From Bacillus sp. ISL-7 (lineage in GTDB: Bacteria > Bacillota > Bacilli > Bacillales_B > DSM-18226): 64,000 nt of DNA. Of this stretch, positions 18,382 to 27,009 are shown in pieces (the stretch's first letter is position 1; every line of letters begins with the position of its first letter). The position numbers and the translations under genes were made by a program. Below the pieces are notes generated by a model. It did not search any database and was not told the origin of the DNA. It worked only from the letters and a program-made list of their open reading frames with translations. Where the stretch lies: the NCBI RefSeq assembly GCF_018613065.1, contig NZ_JAGGQW010000035.1:1-64000 (forward strand), in the 5' to 3' direction.

Positions 18382-19584
18382 CTAGTCTATATTTTCAATA
18401 ATCGCCGCTATCCCCTGACCGACTCCTACACACATTGTCGCCAGTCCATATTGAACATTTTGTTTTTTCATTTCATATAAAAGCGTCGTCAAAATACGGG
18501 CTCCACTTGCACCAAGTGGATGTCCAAACGCAATAGCACCGCCGTTTACATTGACCTTTTCCTGATCAAACTCAAGCTGGCGTATGCATTCCAGCGACTG
18601 TGAGGCAAAGGCTTCATTTAGTTCTACAAGACCGATATCGTTTACCGATAATTTTGCCCGATCAAGCGCTTTTCTCGTTGCATAAATTGGACCAAGGCCC
18701 ATAACCGCAGGCTCAAGACCGGCAACCGCTCCAACCACATATTTTGCAAGGGGCTTCAAACCAAGTTCTTTTGCTTTATCCGCACTCATTAATAACAAAG
18801 CGGATGCACCGTCATTTACTCCGGATGCATTACCAGCTGTTACTGTGCCGCCTCCAAAAATCGGACGCAGTTTAGCAAGTTTTTCAATCGTTGTATCTGG
18901 ACGTGGATGCTCGTCTTGATCAAAGACAACCTCGTTTCCTTTCCGATCATGAAAACGAACGGGTACAATTTCTTCCGCAAAACGATTGGATTCCATTGCT
19001 TTTTTTGCCCGCTGCTGGCTTTGAAGTGCAAACTGATCCTGTTCTTCCCGTGAAATTGAGCAGCGTTGCGCCACATTTTCAGCTGTCTGAGGCATGGAAT
19101 CTGCTCCATACATCTCTTCTAGCTTTTTATTCGTAAATCGCCATCCAATCGTTGTATCCTGAAGCTCCATCGATCCCCGAGGGAAGTCACTCTCAGGTTT
19201 TGCCATGACATATGGTGCTCTTGTCATACTTTCCGTTCCCCCTGCGATGTAAATATCGCCTTCCCCTACAGCTATAGATCGTGCAGCATACATAACCGCA
19301 TCAAGTCCTGATCCGCACAAACGATTAATAGTAGTTCCACCAACGTTCACTGGAAGACCAGCTAAAAGTGCGGACATTCTCGCTACATCTCGGTTATCCT
19401 CTCCTGCCTGATTCGCATTTCCGAAGATGACATCTTCAATTTGTTCCGGCGGCAGCCCTGGATTCCGCTCTGTCAGCGCTTTAATGACAATTGCTCCGAG
19501 ATCATCTGGACGTACACTTTTTAATGCTCCTTTATACTTCCCGATAGGTGTTCTTACCGCATCAACAATGACAACGTCCCTCAT
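18382..19584 (-). CDS. paaJ: acetyl-CoA acyltransferase, PaaJ-type thiolase
   Basis: Degradative thiolase of 400 aa, probably cleaving 3-oxoadipyl-CoA to succinyl-CoA and acetyl-CoA and also the 3-oxo-5,6-didehydrosuberyl-CoA intermediate. The nucleophile is Cys90 in [12 protein letters not shown], the His is in [15 protein letters not shown], and the second Cys is in MCVGVGQG near the C terminus. The ATG overlaps the paaH stop (19581-19584, ATGA), so translation is coupled. It is placed in the pathway by context; sequence alone fits any acetyl-CoA acyltransferase. Confidence 0.87.
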   Translation of the reverse strand: MRDVVIVDAVRTPIGKYKGALKSVRPDDLGAIVIKALTERNPGLPPEQIEDVIFGNANQAGEDNRDVARMSALLAGLPVNVGGTTINRLCGSGLDAVMYAARSIAVGEGDIYIAGGTESMTRAPYVMAKPESDFPRGSMELQDTTIGWRFTNKKLEEMYGADSMPQTAENVAQRCSISREEQDQFALQSQQRAKKAMESNRFAEEIVPVRFHDRKGNEVVFDQDEHPRPDTTIEKLAKLRPIFGGGTVTAGNASGVNDGASALLLMSADKAKELGLKPLAKYVVGAVAGLEPAVMGLGPIYATRKALDRAKLSVNDIGLVELNEAFASQSLECIRQLEFDQEKVNVNGGAIAFGHPLGASGARILTTLLYEMKKQNVQYGLATMCVGVGQGIAAIIENID

Positions 19585-20453
19585 TTTCCCACCAGCTCTT
19601 CAATTTTTGTATAGTCGTACACACCTTTACCAGACTTACGGCCCAGCCTTCCCGCTTTTACATACTGTTCAAGCAGTGGTGCTGGACGGTATTTTTCACC
19701 AAGTTTTTCATGTAAATATTTTAAATTATTTAAACGGGCATCTAGTCCTACTAAATCCCCCAGCTCAAATGGGCCCATCGGATAATTCAATCCTAGCTTG
19801 ATTGCTTTATCAATTTCTTCAGGTGTTCCTAACCCTTCTTGAAGCATATAGAATGCTTCATTCCCAACCAGGCAGCTGATCCGGCTTGTTACAAAACCAG
19901 GAAATTCGTTAATGACCACTGTCTCTTTCCCCATCTTCTCAGCAACCTGTTTTATGACTGCTGCTGTTTCATCACTCGTTTCGAGGCCGCGTACAATTTC
20001 GACTAGCGGCATTTTCTGTACAGGATTGAAGAAATGCATCGCAATCGTTTTTTCAGGACGCTTTCCATAAGAACCAATTTCTGTCGGGCTCATAGTGGAA
20101 GTATTAGTAGCAAAATAGCAGTGATCCTGTGCATGTTCTTCTATTGTTTCGAAAACAGCTTTTTTAACTTCTGCACGCTCTGGAACGGCCTCTATAATTA
20201 AATCAGCTTTAATAGCAGCTTCTTTTAAATTGGAAGAATATAATAATCGACTTTTTCCTGCATCCGCTTCTTCAGAAGTGATTTTTCCGTAACGTACACC
20301 TTTTTCAAAAATAATATCAATCTCTTTTTTCGCGCTATCTAATGCAGATGGATTCACATCTACTAATGTTATGTCAAATCCTCCAGTTGCTCCTACATAG
20401 GCGATCCCTCTGCCCATTACTCCAGAGCCTACGACTACTATGTTTGTAATCAT
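19581..20453 (-). CDS. paaH: 3-hydroxyacyl-CoA dehydrogenase PaaH
   Basis: NAD-dependent dehydrogenase of 290 aa, likely oxidising 3-hydroxyadipyl-CoA to 3-oxoadipyl-CoA. The Rossmann motif VVGSGVMGRGIA is at residues 7-18. The NTSTMSPTEI segment and the catalytic His-Glu pair (MHFFNPVQKMPLVEIV) follow, then the C-terminal helical dimerisation domain (NEFPGFVTSRI onward). It is coupled to the thiolase by a 4-bp overlap. The 3-hydroxybutyryl-CoA dehydrogenase family is the closest alternative label. Confidence 0.88.
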   Translation of the reverse strand: MITNIVVVGSGVMGRGIAYVGATGGFDITLVDVNPSALDSAKKEIDIIFEKGVRYGKITSEEADAGKSRLLYSSNLKEAAIKADLIIEAVPERAEVKKAVFETIEEHAQDHCYFATNTSTMSPTEIGSYGKRPEKTIAMHFFNPVQKMPLVEIVRGLETSDETAAVIKQVAEKMGKETVVINEFPGFVTSRISCLVGNEAFYMLQEGLGTPEEIDKAIKLGLNYPMGPFELGDLVGLDARLNNLKYLHEKLGEKYRPAPLLEQYVKAGRLGRKSGKGVYDYTKIEELVGK

Positions 20454-20479
20454 CTAACTTTCTCCTTCCACATAATAGA

Positions 20480-20560
20480 GGCTGACTGCGATAGAATCAG
20501 ATTTGCATCCAGCTATACCCGAATGATTTTTCTGAAATATGTTTCAGCCAGCCTTTATTC
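20480..20560 (-). other. structured spacer between the aldehyde dehydrogenase gene and paaH
   Basis: A 169-bp non-coding gap inside the strand run. Outer arms GAGGCTGACTG and CAGCCAGCCTT are imperfectly inverted, and an inner CTGAAA-TATG-TTTCAG is a perfect small hairpin. It could attenuate or separate expression of the downstream genes. No convincing promoter or T-run was found. Confidence 0.4.
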
Positions 20561-20622
20561 ACTATTTTGTATCTCGGTTTAATATCCATCAACGGCAGGA
20601 CCCTGATAGAAGTCTCAACTTA

Positions 20623-22143
20623 TTAAATGCCGAAAGGATTTAATGGGCGGCTTCCATAATAGGAAATAAAACTTTTCGTTTCAGTATAAAGATCTAATGT
20701 CTCAATACAAAGCTCCCGTCCGAAGCCTGATTGTTTATAACCGCCGAAAGGTGTTCCTGGGAAAGCTGAGAATGGGCAGTTTACCATGACAATCCCTGCT
20801 TGGATTTGGTTACCCACACGAGTTGCACGGGCACCATCTTTCGTCCAAAGGGCTGAACCAAGGCCGAACTCTGTGTCATTTGCTAGTTTAATTGCCTCTT
20901 TTTCATCTTTGAATTTCATGATTACAACAACTGGTCCAAAGATTTCTTCTTTCACTACTTTCATATTGTGATTTACATTACCAATGACCGTCGGCTCATA
21001 CCAATAACCGCCTTCGAATCCTTCAACTACTGCCGGCTTTCCACCCACTAAGATTTCAGCTCCATCTGCAATAGCTGATTGAACATAACTATCAACAACA
21101 TCTAATTGACCTTGATCGATAACTGATCCAACATGTGTTTCTTTATCTAATGGATTTCCTAATTTAAGCTTTTTCGTTTTTTCTACGAATCTAGTAACAA
21201 ATTCATCATAGATATCCTCGTGCACGTATAAGCGAGATCTCGCCTCACAAGATTGTCCTGTATTATAGAAAATACCGAATAGTGACCCATCTATAGCCGC
21301 TTCAATATCAGCATCCTCGAACACGATATTCGGAGATTTCCCGCCAAGCTCCAATGTTACACGCTTTAATGTTTTAGAAGCCTTACCCATGATATCTCTA
21401 CCAATTGGTGTAGAACCTGTGAAAGCGACTTTATTTACATTCGGATGTTCAACAAGATAATTTCCAACGTCAGAACCAGAACCAGGAATAATATTAACAA
21501 CTCCCGCAGGAACTCCTGCTTCAATACAAATTTCCCCTAAAACAATGGCAGTTAACGGAGTTAATGAAGCTGGTTTCACAATGACAGAACATCCAACCGC
21601 GATTGCAGGTGCAATCTTCCACGCCGCCATCATCAATGGGTAGTTCCAAGGAATAATTTGTGCACATACACCCACAGGTTCTTTCTCTGTATAGTTATGG
21701 AATTGACCTGCCATATTATTTACGGAGCCACTATGTCCTACAATGGCACCTGCATAAAATTCAAAAACTTCAACAGCTTGCATAACTTGACCTTGTGCCG
21801 CTGAAATGGATTTACCACTATTTAAGACTTCTAATTCAACTAATTCATTAAAACGGGAACGCATAATTGCCGCAATTTTATTTAAAATTCGAGAGCGTTT
21901 ATTAACAGGTGATTTTTTCCATTTCCCGTTTTCGAAAGCTCCAAGAGCTGCTTGTACTGCTCTTTCAGCATCTTCTTGTGTAGCCTTTGCAACCCTGGCA
22001 ATGATTTCACCAGTGGCAGGATTGTAAGCATCAATAGTGGCTCCATTAGAACTTTCCACTCTTTCACCATTAATAACTAGATGGTAATAATCACGCTTCA
22101 TTTCTACTTTTTCAAAAGTTGCTGCTTCTTGTACTTTTACCAT
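20623..22143 (-). CDS. aldehyde dehydrogenase of the paa island
   Basis: NAD(P)-dependent ALDH-superfamily enzyme, 506 aa. The catalytic Cys299 (NTGQSCEARS) and general base Glu265 (TLELGGKSPN) are present, with IPWNYPL near 164-170 and the C-terminal GGYKQSGFGRE. Two roles fit the context: oxidising phenylacetaldehyde to phenylacetate, or doing the semialdehyde-oxidation step of the ALDH half of PaaZ after ring cleavage. It has no MaoC-type hydratase domain, so it is not a full PaaZ. It resembles betaine/phenylacetaldehyde-type ALDHs by overall layout. Confidence 0.85.
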   Translation of the reverse strand: MVKVQEAATFEKVEMKRDYYHLVINGERVESSNGATIDAYNPATGEIIARVAKATQEDAERAVQAALGAFENGKWKKSPVNKRSRILNKIAAIMRSRFNELVELEVLNSGKSISAAQGQVMQAVEVFEFYAGAIVGHSGSVNNMAGQFHNYTEKEPVGVCAQIIPWNYPLMMAAWKIAPAIAVGCSVIVKPASLTPLTAIVLGEICIEAGVPAGVVNIIPGSGSDVGNYLVEHPNVNKVAFTGSTPIGRDIMGKASKTLKRVTLELGGKSPNIVFEDADIEAAIDGSLFGIFYNTGQSCEARSRLYVHEDIYDEFVTRFVEKTKKLKLGNPLDKETHVGSVIDQGQLDVVDSYVQSAIADGAEILVGGKPAVVEGFEGGYWYEPTVIGNVNHNMKVVKEEIFGPVVVIMKFKDEKEAIKLANDTEFGLGSALWTKDGARATRVGNQIQAGIVMVNCPFSAFPGTPFGGYKQSGFGRELCIETLDLYTETKSFISYYGSRPLNPFGI

Positions 22144-22166
22144 TTCATCCCACTCCCTTTTTTATG

Positions 22167-22940
22167 TTACTCACCAATAAATTGAGCTTTGCGTTTCTCT
22201 GTAAATGCCGTTACCCCTTCAACATAATCTTTCGTTAAGCCGGCAATTCGTTGTCCTTCCGCTTCTTCTTTCAAATATTCTTCAAAAGAAATATGGTAGG
22301 AGGCTTCTAAATATCTTTTGATTAAGCCGATTGCTTTCGTTGGTCTGCTGGCAATATTTTCTGCAAAGGCTGTCACTTGTTCGTTCCAGTCCTCTACTCC
22401 GATTACTTTTGTAGCAAGACCCATTTTTTCTGCCTCAGCAGCAGGTACTTTTTCTCCCAATACAGATAGCTCTAATGCCTTTGCATGACCCACAATTCGT
22501 GAAAGGAAATACAGATTACCCGAATCAGGAATTAACCCAATATTGACAAAGGCATTTAGAAAGCTTGCTTTCTCAGAGATAAGACGGAAATCGCAGGCTA
22601 ATGCCAGACTGAAGCCTGCCCCTGCAGCCACACCGTTTACTGCTGCAATAATTGGTTTTTCACAACTGACGATTTCCTTCATCATCGGACCGTAATCGTC
22701 ACGGAGCATTTGCCCTAAATTCATGCTGTCATCCACATCTGCTAAGTCTTGACCGGAACAAAAGGCCCTTCCTTCTCCGGTAATGACAATCGCACGCACC
22801 TCATGAGACTTTGACGAGTGTTTAATTGCCTTTTGGATTTCTTTATTCATTTGTGATGTAAAAGCATTCAGTTTATCAGGTCGGTTTAGACTGAGCCAAG
22901 CTACCCCGTTTTCAATCCGAAAAGTAATTGTTTCGTACAT
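22167..22940 (-). CDS. paaG: PaaG, 1,2-epoxyphenylacetyl-CoA isomerase
   Basis: Crotonase-fold isomerase converting ring-1,2-epoxyphenylacetyl-CoA to the oxepin. In this 257-aa protein the first hydratase Glu is replaced (AAGAGFSLALACD), while Asp139 in IGLIPDSG occupies the place of the catalytic Asp of E. coli PaaG. That combination separates PaaG from ordinary hydratases. It lies 11 bp from paaF and 23 bp from the aldehyde dehydrogenase gene on the same strand. Confidence 0.88.
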   Translation of the reverse strand: MYETITFRIENGVAWLSLNRPDKLNAFTSQMNKEIQKAIKHSSKSHEVRAIVITGEGRAFCSGQDLADVDDSMNLGQMLRDDYGPMMKEIVSCEKPIIAAVNGVAAGAGFSLALACDFRLISEKASFLNAFVNIGLIPDSGNLYFLSRIVGHAKALELSVLGEKVPAAEAEKMGLATKVIGVEDWNEQVTAFAENIASRPTKAIGLIKRYLEASYHISFEEYLKEEAEGQRIAGLTKDYVEGVTAFTEKRKAQFIGE

Positions 22941-22951
22941 AGCATAACTCC

Positions 22952-23728
22952 TTATCTGCCTGTAAAATTAGGCTTTCGTTTTTCTACAAACGCTTCCATG
23001 CCTTCCTTTTGATCTTCAGAAGCAAAGAGCAAGTAGAAATTCTTTCTTTCATATTGCATTCCTTCATATAAGGAGTAATCCACTGCCTTATTAACAGAGT
23101 CTTTGATTATTCTGACTGCTAAAGGCGGCTGTGCCGCAATCTTTCTTGCGAAGCCAATTGCTTCCTCCATCAATAATTCAGGTGCGACAATTTTATTAAT
23201 AATGCCATATTTTAAGGCTGTTTCTGCATTGATTCTTTCGGCGGTCAAGATCCATTCAAGTGCCTTTGTTTTACCCACTAGCTTCGTCAGTCTTTGTGTC
23301 CCTCCTGCTCCAGGCATAACTCCAAGTGTTACTTCTGGAAAGGAAAACAGTGTATCTCCAGCAGCTATAAGTAAGTCACATGATAAGGCAAGCTCAAAGC
23401 CACCGCCGAATACAAAGCTTTTGACTGCACCAATGATAGGCTTTTTAACGAAACTTAACCGGTCCCAATCAGCAAATTGATTCAACAATTCCAATCTAAC
23501 AGGATTGTCATTGGCCATCTCATCAATATCCGCTCCAGCAGAAAATGCTTTTCCATGACCGGATAATAAGATTACTTTCACTTGGGTATCACGGTCGAAT
23601 TCTTCTGCTGCAGAAACAATTTCACCGACCATAGTCCGGTTCAGCGCATTCAATTGTTTCGGTCGGTTCAAAGTGATAAAGCCTATCCCATCCCCAATTG
23701 ATGTCTCAATAAATTGAAACTGGTTCAT
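22952..23728 (-). CDS. paaF: PaaF-like enoyl-CoA hydratase
   Basis: Crotonase-fold hydratase, 258 aa from ATG at 23728 (MNQFQFIETS), with GAGGAAG upstream. Both catalytic glutamates are present: E112 (FGGGFELALSCD) and E132 (FSFPEVTLGVMPG). It probably hydrates 2,3-dehydroadipyl-CoA to 3-hydroxyadipyl-CoA before PaaH. The start lies one base beyond the stop of the EthD-like gene, so translation is likely coupled. Confidence 0.85.
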   Translation of the reverse strand: MNQFQFIETSIGDGIGFITLNRPKQLNALNRTMVGEIVSAAEEFDRDTQVKVILLSGHGKAFSAGADIDEMANDNPVRLELLNQFADWDRLSFVKKPIIGAVKSFVFGGGFELALSCDLLIAAGDTLFSFPEVTLGVMPGAGGTQRLTKLVGKTKALEWILTAERINAETALKYGIINKIVAPELLMEEAIGFARKIAAQPPLAVRIIKDSVNKAVDYSLYEGMQYERKNFYLLFASEDQKEGMEAFVEKRKPNFTGR

Positions 23729-23729
23729 T

Positions 23730-24032
23730 TTATACTTCCTCACCGATCATCATGGTTACGAGTTTCCCAGCAAAACCCATCAAGTCTTTTCCTGATGCTT
23801 TTCCTTCAGGGGAACGCATACCTTGTTGAAGTGCTTCATGATTTTCATAATACATTTCGCATAGAATGTGATATTCAGAGTCTTTCCCCATTGGTGTTCC
23901 GACTATTTTCGTAACGACCATTTTTTGAAGACCTGGGATTTTTTCTGTGATAGGACCGTGAACACTGAAATAATGTTCATCAAATTCTTCTTTATTTTCC
24001 GGCTGCTTATATAGAGCAATTAACTTTACCAT
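23730..24032 (-). CDS. EthD-domain small protein of the paa operon
   Basis: A 100-aa dimeric ferredoxin-like (EthD, dimeric alpha/beta barrel) protein, beginning MVKLIALYKQPENKEEFDEH and containing HGPITEKIPGLQK. Family members assist or catalyse monooxygenase and decarboxylation chemistry, often with unknown substrate. It sits between paaD and paaF in a tightly packed run, so a role in the ring-oxidation or ring-opening steps is likely, but no reaction can be assigned. Confidence 0.8.
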   Translation of the reverse strand: MVKLIALYKQPENKEEFDEHYFSVHGPITEKIPGLQKMVVTKIVGTPMGKDSEYHILCEMYYENHEALQQGMRSPEGKASGKDLMGFAGKLVTMMIGEEV

Positions 24033-24049
24033 TTTATTCCCTCCGTATT

Positions 24050-24547
24050 TTACATAAATTTAATCATTGGTTTCATTGCTTCAAATGGGTTTTTACATGA
24101 TTTGCAATATAAAATGCTGCGGCACGCTGTTGGTCCGAATATGTTTTCCATCGTGACATACGTGGATTCACAATACGGACAATCTATATGCCACGATCCA
24201 TCTTCTTTCATTTGTCGAGGGGGAGGGGAGATTCCGAATACCTTTAGCCCCGCTTTCCCCTTTTCCGTAATCCGGTCAGATGTCCAGGATGGGGAACGTA
24301 GGAATTCTACGCTCACTCCATCAACGCTTGGCAGTTGCTTAACGGCTGTTTCAACATTTTTTTGAATGATAGACAAAGCTGGACATCCTAGAAAGGTAGG
24401 CAGTATTTTTACTGAAACATCTGATCCTGATATCTCCACATTCTCCACCATTCCTAAATCTAGAATGCTGACTGTATTAATTTCAGGATCTTTTACGTTT
24501 TCCAGTAGTTTATATATTTCTTCTGATGTTAATAACACGGTAGACAT
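24050..24547 (-). CDS. paaD: PaaD, DUF59/MIP18-type maturation protein
   Basis: Accessory component of the phenylacetyl-CoA epoxidase, probably for metallocentre or Fe-S maturation. The 165-aa protein has an N-terminal MIP18 (DUF59) domain with VKDPEINTVSILDLGMV and PTFLGCPALS. A C-terminal zinc-ribbon-like tail follows with CPYC, a lone Cys (TAC) and CKSC. Gene order paaA-B-C-D is kept. In other clusters paaE follows directly; here the EthD-like gene does. Confidence 0.92.
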   Translation of the reverse strand: MSTVLLTSEEIYKLLENVKDPEINTVSILDLGMVENVEISGSDVSVKILPTFLGCPALSIIQKNVETAVKQLPSVDGVSVEFLRSPSWTSDRITEKGKAGLKVFGISPPPRQMKEDGSWHIDCPYCESTYVTMENIFGPTACRSILYCKSCKNPFEAMKPMIKFM

Positions 24548-24574
24548 AGTCCCCCTCCCCCTTTTCCTCTTGTA

Positions 24575-25378
24575 TTACCAGGAAGCTGCTTTATTACTAG
24601 CGTATACTTCACTTAAAGTTTCGAGTGCCTTCACTAAATCCTCTGTGTGCTCCCCATTTCGTCCATCTCCTTGAGCCATTCCTACTTCAATGGGTTCTTG
24701 GAGCCCAACACTTTTCAATACAGGTGCAACGGCCTGATTCCACTTATTCAGTAAAACCGCTTCGCTTTCAATTAAACCTTGTTGCACAATTTTATTTCGA
24801 TGTTCTCCAAGAGAGAAAACACCTTGAAAATCTTGAAACGTTTTTTCAATAGCTGCTTTCATTCGGGAAACAGCTTCTTCATGACCTGAACCTAAAAGTT
24901 GAACGAACCATGTTTTCCAGTGCATTAAATGATAGTAAAGTTCCATTTGCACCTTTGCGGCAACTTCAGCCAGCGGCTCATATGAACTTGAATGTAGTGA
25001 TTGAATCTTAATCATTTTAGCTTGGGTATAAAAGTAATTTCGTACAACTGCAAAAGCCCAATCATAATCCGGTTCTTCCATATAATAGCCAGGTCCATTC
25101 ACGAGTTCCAGGATAATCGCATTGCGCCTTGCATTCGCTGGACGGTCATGGGCCAGCTGATTTGCATTCCCTTCACCGAGTTCTTCTAACAATTGATAGA
25201 ATATGGCCGCATGACCCATTGTATCTTGGGTGATGGATGAAGTTGCTACGTCTTCTTCAATGTGAGGAGCGAGACCCAGCCATTCAGATCCACGATAGGA
25301 ATGGATAAAATCATCGTCTGCTAGTTGAAATAGCAACTCTTTAATTGCCGTATTCTCTACTGATGAATTATTTGCCAT
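24575..25378 (-). CDS. paaC: PaaC, structural subunit of phenylacetyl-CoA epoxidase
   Basis: Ferritin-like, catalytically inactive partner of PaaA. The 267-aa protein shows DDDFIHSYRGSEWLGLAPHI near the N terminus, DTMGHAAIFYQLL and MELYYHLMHWKTWFV. Its 5' end overlaps paaB by 11 bp, indicating coupled translation and fixed stoichiometry. Confidence 0.95.
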   Translation of the reverse strand: MANNSSVENTAIKELLFQLADDDFIHSYRGSEWLGLAPHIEEDVATSSITQDTMGHAAIFYQLLEELGEGNANQLAHDRPANARRNAIILELVNGPGYYMEEPDYDWAFAVVRNYFYTQAKMIKIQSLHSSSYEPLAEVAAKVQMELYYHLMHWKTWFVQLLGSGHEEAVSRMKAAIEKTFQDFQGVFSLGEHRNKIVQQGLIESEAVLLNKWNQAVAPVLKSVGLQEPIEVGMAQGDGRNGEHTEDLVKALETLSEVYASNKAASW

Positions 25379-25727
25379 TTTTTACGCCTCCTGCCCAAGA
25401 CAAAATTTCCTTCTCATCAAGCATTTCTTGTTCATATTTCCGCCATTTTTTTTTTAAATAGCCATACCCTTTTGTTGTGCGGTATTCTTTATTATCTAAA
25501 CGTTGAAGCGTTTTCTTTTCTTCCGAAGTCATTTTACGTATATTCTGACGTTTCACAACCCAGATATCATCCACTGCTTCACGTCGCATAAAGTTTTCCT
25601 GTGCCATGAGGATCGCAATATCCTCATTTGGTGCGAGCAAGCTAAAATGATATTGTACTGGTGCAGTTGGGGTCTTGCGGCTAAATACTTCAAACTCTTC
25701 AAAATATGATTCTTGCCTAGTTTCCAT
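25368..25727 (-). CDS. paaB: PaaB, epoxidase complex bridging subunit
   Basis: Small subunit linking PaaAC heterodimers in the phenylacetyl-CoA monooxygenase. 119 aa with the family pattern EVFSRKTPTAPVQYHFSLLA, then AQENFMRREAVDDIWVVKR. Lies 15 bp after paaA and overlaps paaC. At 119 aa it is longer than the ~95-aa E. coli protein, with a basic C-terminal tail (GYGYLKKKWRKYEQE). Confidence 0.94.
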   Translation of the reverse strand: METRQESYFEEFEVFSRKTPTAPVQYHFSLLAPNEDIAILMAQENFMRREAVDDIWVVKRQNIRKMTSEEKKTLQRLDNKEYRTTKGYGYLKKKWRKYEQEMLDEKEILSWAGGVKNGK

Positions 25728-25742
25728 GTTCCTTCCCCTCCC

Positions 25743-26699
25743 TTAGACAGTCTTTGGTGACAATGCTTCACGTACCCATTGGTTATTTTTGTAAGAAATT
25801 CTTCTAAGATTCAAGCGCTCTTGTGAACGAGGTCCTTCATTTCTAGCAATCTTCTTCAATTTATTCCAGTCAGGCTGTTTATAAATCCATTTTCCTGTTT
25901 CTTCATCAAAACGCAGCGTTTCATCCGGAATGGTAAAACCAAGTGAATGAATCCGCTTAATATACTTGCTAAAGAAAGATTGACGAAGTCCTTCATTCGT
26001 GCCCGTTCTGATTCTATACTTTAAGGTAACATCTTGTTTTGATGCACCCATTTCATTCTTGCTTGGCGGTCCGAAGAAAAGCAGCAAAGATTCCCACCAA
26101 TAATTAAGGGCATCTTGCACCATTTGTCTCTGTTCTTCTGTCCCTTCAGCTAAAGCCATAATAATGGCTTCTCCGTGTTGAGCGTGGAAAACCTCTTCTG
26201 CACAAATTCTGTGTAAGGCACGGGCATATGGACCGTAAGATGCACCAAGCATATCCGTTTGGGTGATAATGGCCGCTCCGTCAACTAACCAGCCAATCAG
26301 CCCTGCATCTCCCCATGATTTAGCTTCCATATGGAAAACATTATGGAACTTTAAATCTCCAGTAAAAAGATCCTGCATCAGATCGTCCCGCTTTTTTCCA
26401 TATGGTTTCAATAAATCTTCCGCCACACGAAGCAATAATTGTCCGTGTCCCATTTCGTCTTGTACCTTCGCCATAATCCCAAGTTTTCTATGCAAAGTAG
26501 GAGCTTTTGGTACCCATTCCTTTTCAGGAAGTGCTCCCATTATTTCGCTCATACCATGCATGGAAATTAATTTGATTAATGTATTCCGATATTCCTCTGG
26601 CATCCAATCATCTGCTTCAATTTTATCTCCAGCTTCGATCCTAGCTATAAATTGCTCCAGCTTTTCCTGTTCTGTTATTTCATTTAAAAGAACGCTCAT
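25743..26699 (-). CDS. paaA: PaaA, catalytic subunit of phenylacetyl-CoA epoxidase
   Basis: Di-iron oxygenase subunit that epoxidises the ring of phenylacetyl-CoA. Start ATG at 26699 with AAGGGGG upstream (318 aa); an in-frame TTG at 26726 is an unlikely alternative. Iron-ligand signatures DEMGHGQLL and EEVFHAQHGEA are visible, as is FHMEAKSWGDAGLIGWLVDG. First gene of paaABCD-ethD-paaFG-ALDH. The promoter overlaps a CGTT-N7-CGTT element. No paaE reductase gene is found anywhere in the island. Confidence 0.96.
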   Translation of the reverse strand: MSVLLNEITEQEKLEQFIARIEAGDKIEADDWMPEEYRNTLIKLISMHGMSEIMGALPEKEWVPKAPTLHRKLGIMAKVQDEMGHGQLLLRVAEDLLKPYGKKRDDLMQDLFTGDLKFHNVFHMEAKSWGDAGLIGWLVDGAAIITQTDMLGASYGPYARALHRICAEEVFHAQHGEAIIMALAEGTEEQRQMVQDALNYWWESLLLFFGPPSKNEMGASKQDVTLKYRIRTGTNEGLRQSFFSKYIKRIHSLGFTIPDETLRFDEETGKWIYKQPDWNKLKKIARNEGPRSQERLNLRRISYKNNQWVREALSPKTV

Positions 26700-26729
26700 T
26701 TCAAATCCCCCTTTTCTCAAAAGCAATAT

Positions 26730-26744
26730 AACGTTTATTTAACG
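26730..26744 (-). promoter_or_regulatory. candidate operator, CGTT-N7-CGTT, paaA promoter
   Basis: On the minus strand CGTTAAATAAACGTT, an 11-bp direct repeat of CGTT. It begins two bases after the -10 and covers the predicted +1, the classic place for repression. The same element occurs before paaK and before the DUF485-symporter pair. Confidence 0.6.
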
Positions 26745-26746
26745 TA

Positions 26747-26775
26747 ATTATATTTTATTGTTATATAAAAAGCAA
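26747..26775 (-). promoter_or_regulatory. sigma-A promoter of the paaABCD run
   Basis: Minus strand: -35 TTGCTT (26770-26775), 17-bp spacer, perfect -10 TATAAT (26747-26752); +1 near 26740. Confidence 0.75.
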
Positions 26776-26877
26776 GAATATTGCGTCATTTTTTTAAAAT
26801 AAAAGAATGGGCGATACTCTCCTTTATTTCAACGATACTTTGAACCGTGACGACCTACTTTATCTTCGCTAAATCGT

Positions 26878-27009
26878 GGATGCGGTGCACGGGCACCAGA
26901 AATTTTTGATTACAATGACAAGGGAATGGCATTTGTTCTTCTTGACGAAAATGAAGGAACAGCATGCATCATTCCCTGCTGGGATAATGACAGATTCATT
27001 ATACGCTGA
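26878..27009 (+). pseudogene. remnant of a 4Fe-4S ferredoxin gene
   Basis: In the gap between paaA and the convergently placed paaK end, the plus strand from 26878 reads GCGARAPEIFDYNDKGMAFV, then LLDENEG. This closely fits the segment after the first cysteine cluster of Bacillus-type ferredoxins (CGAxAPxIxDYxDxGxAFVxLDEN). Upstream there is no start and a stop interrupts the frame, and the first cysteines are missing. Downstream the sequence diverges and ends at TGA 27007-27009 without the FEGCPTDSIKV part. The fragment cannot make a working ferredoxin. Confidence 0.65.
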
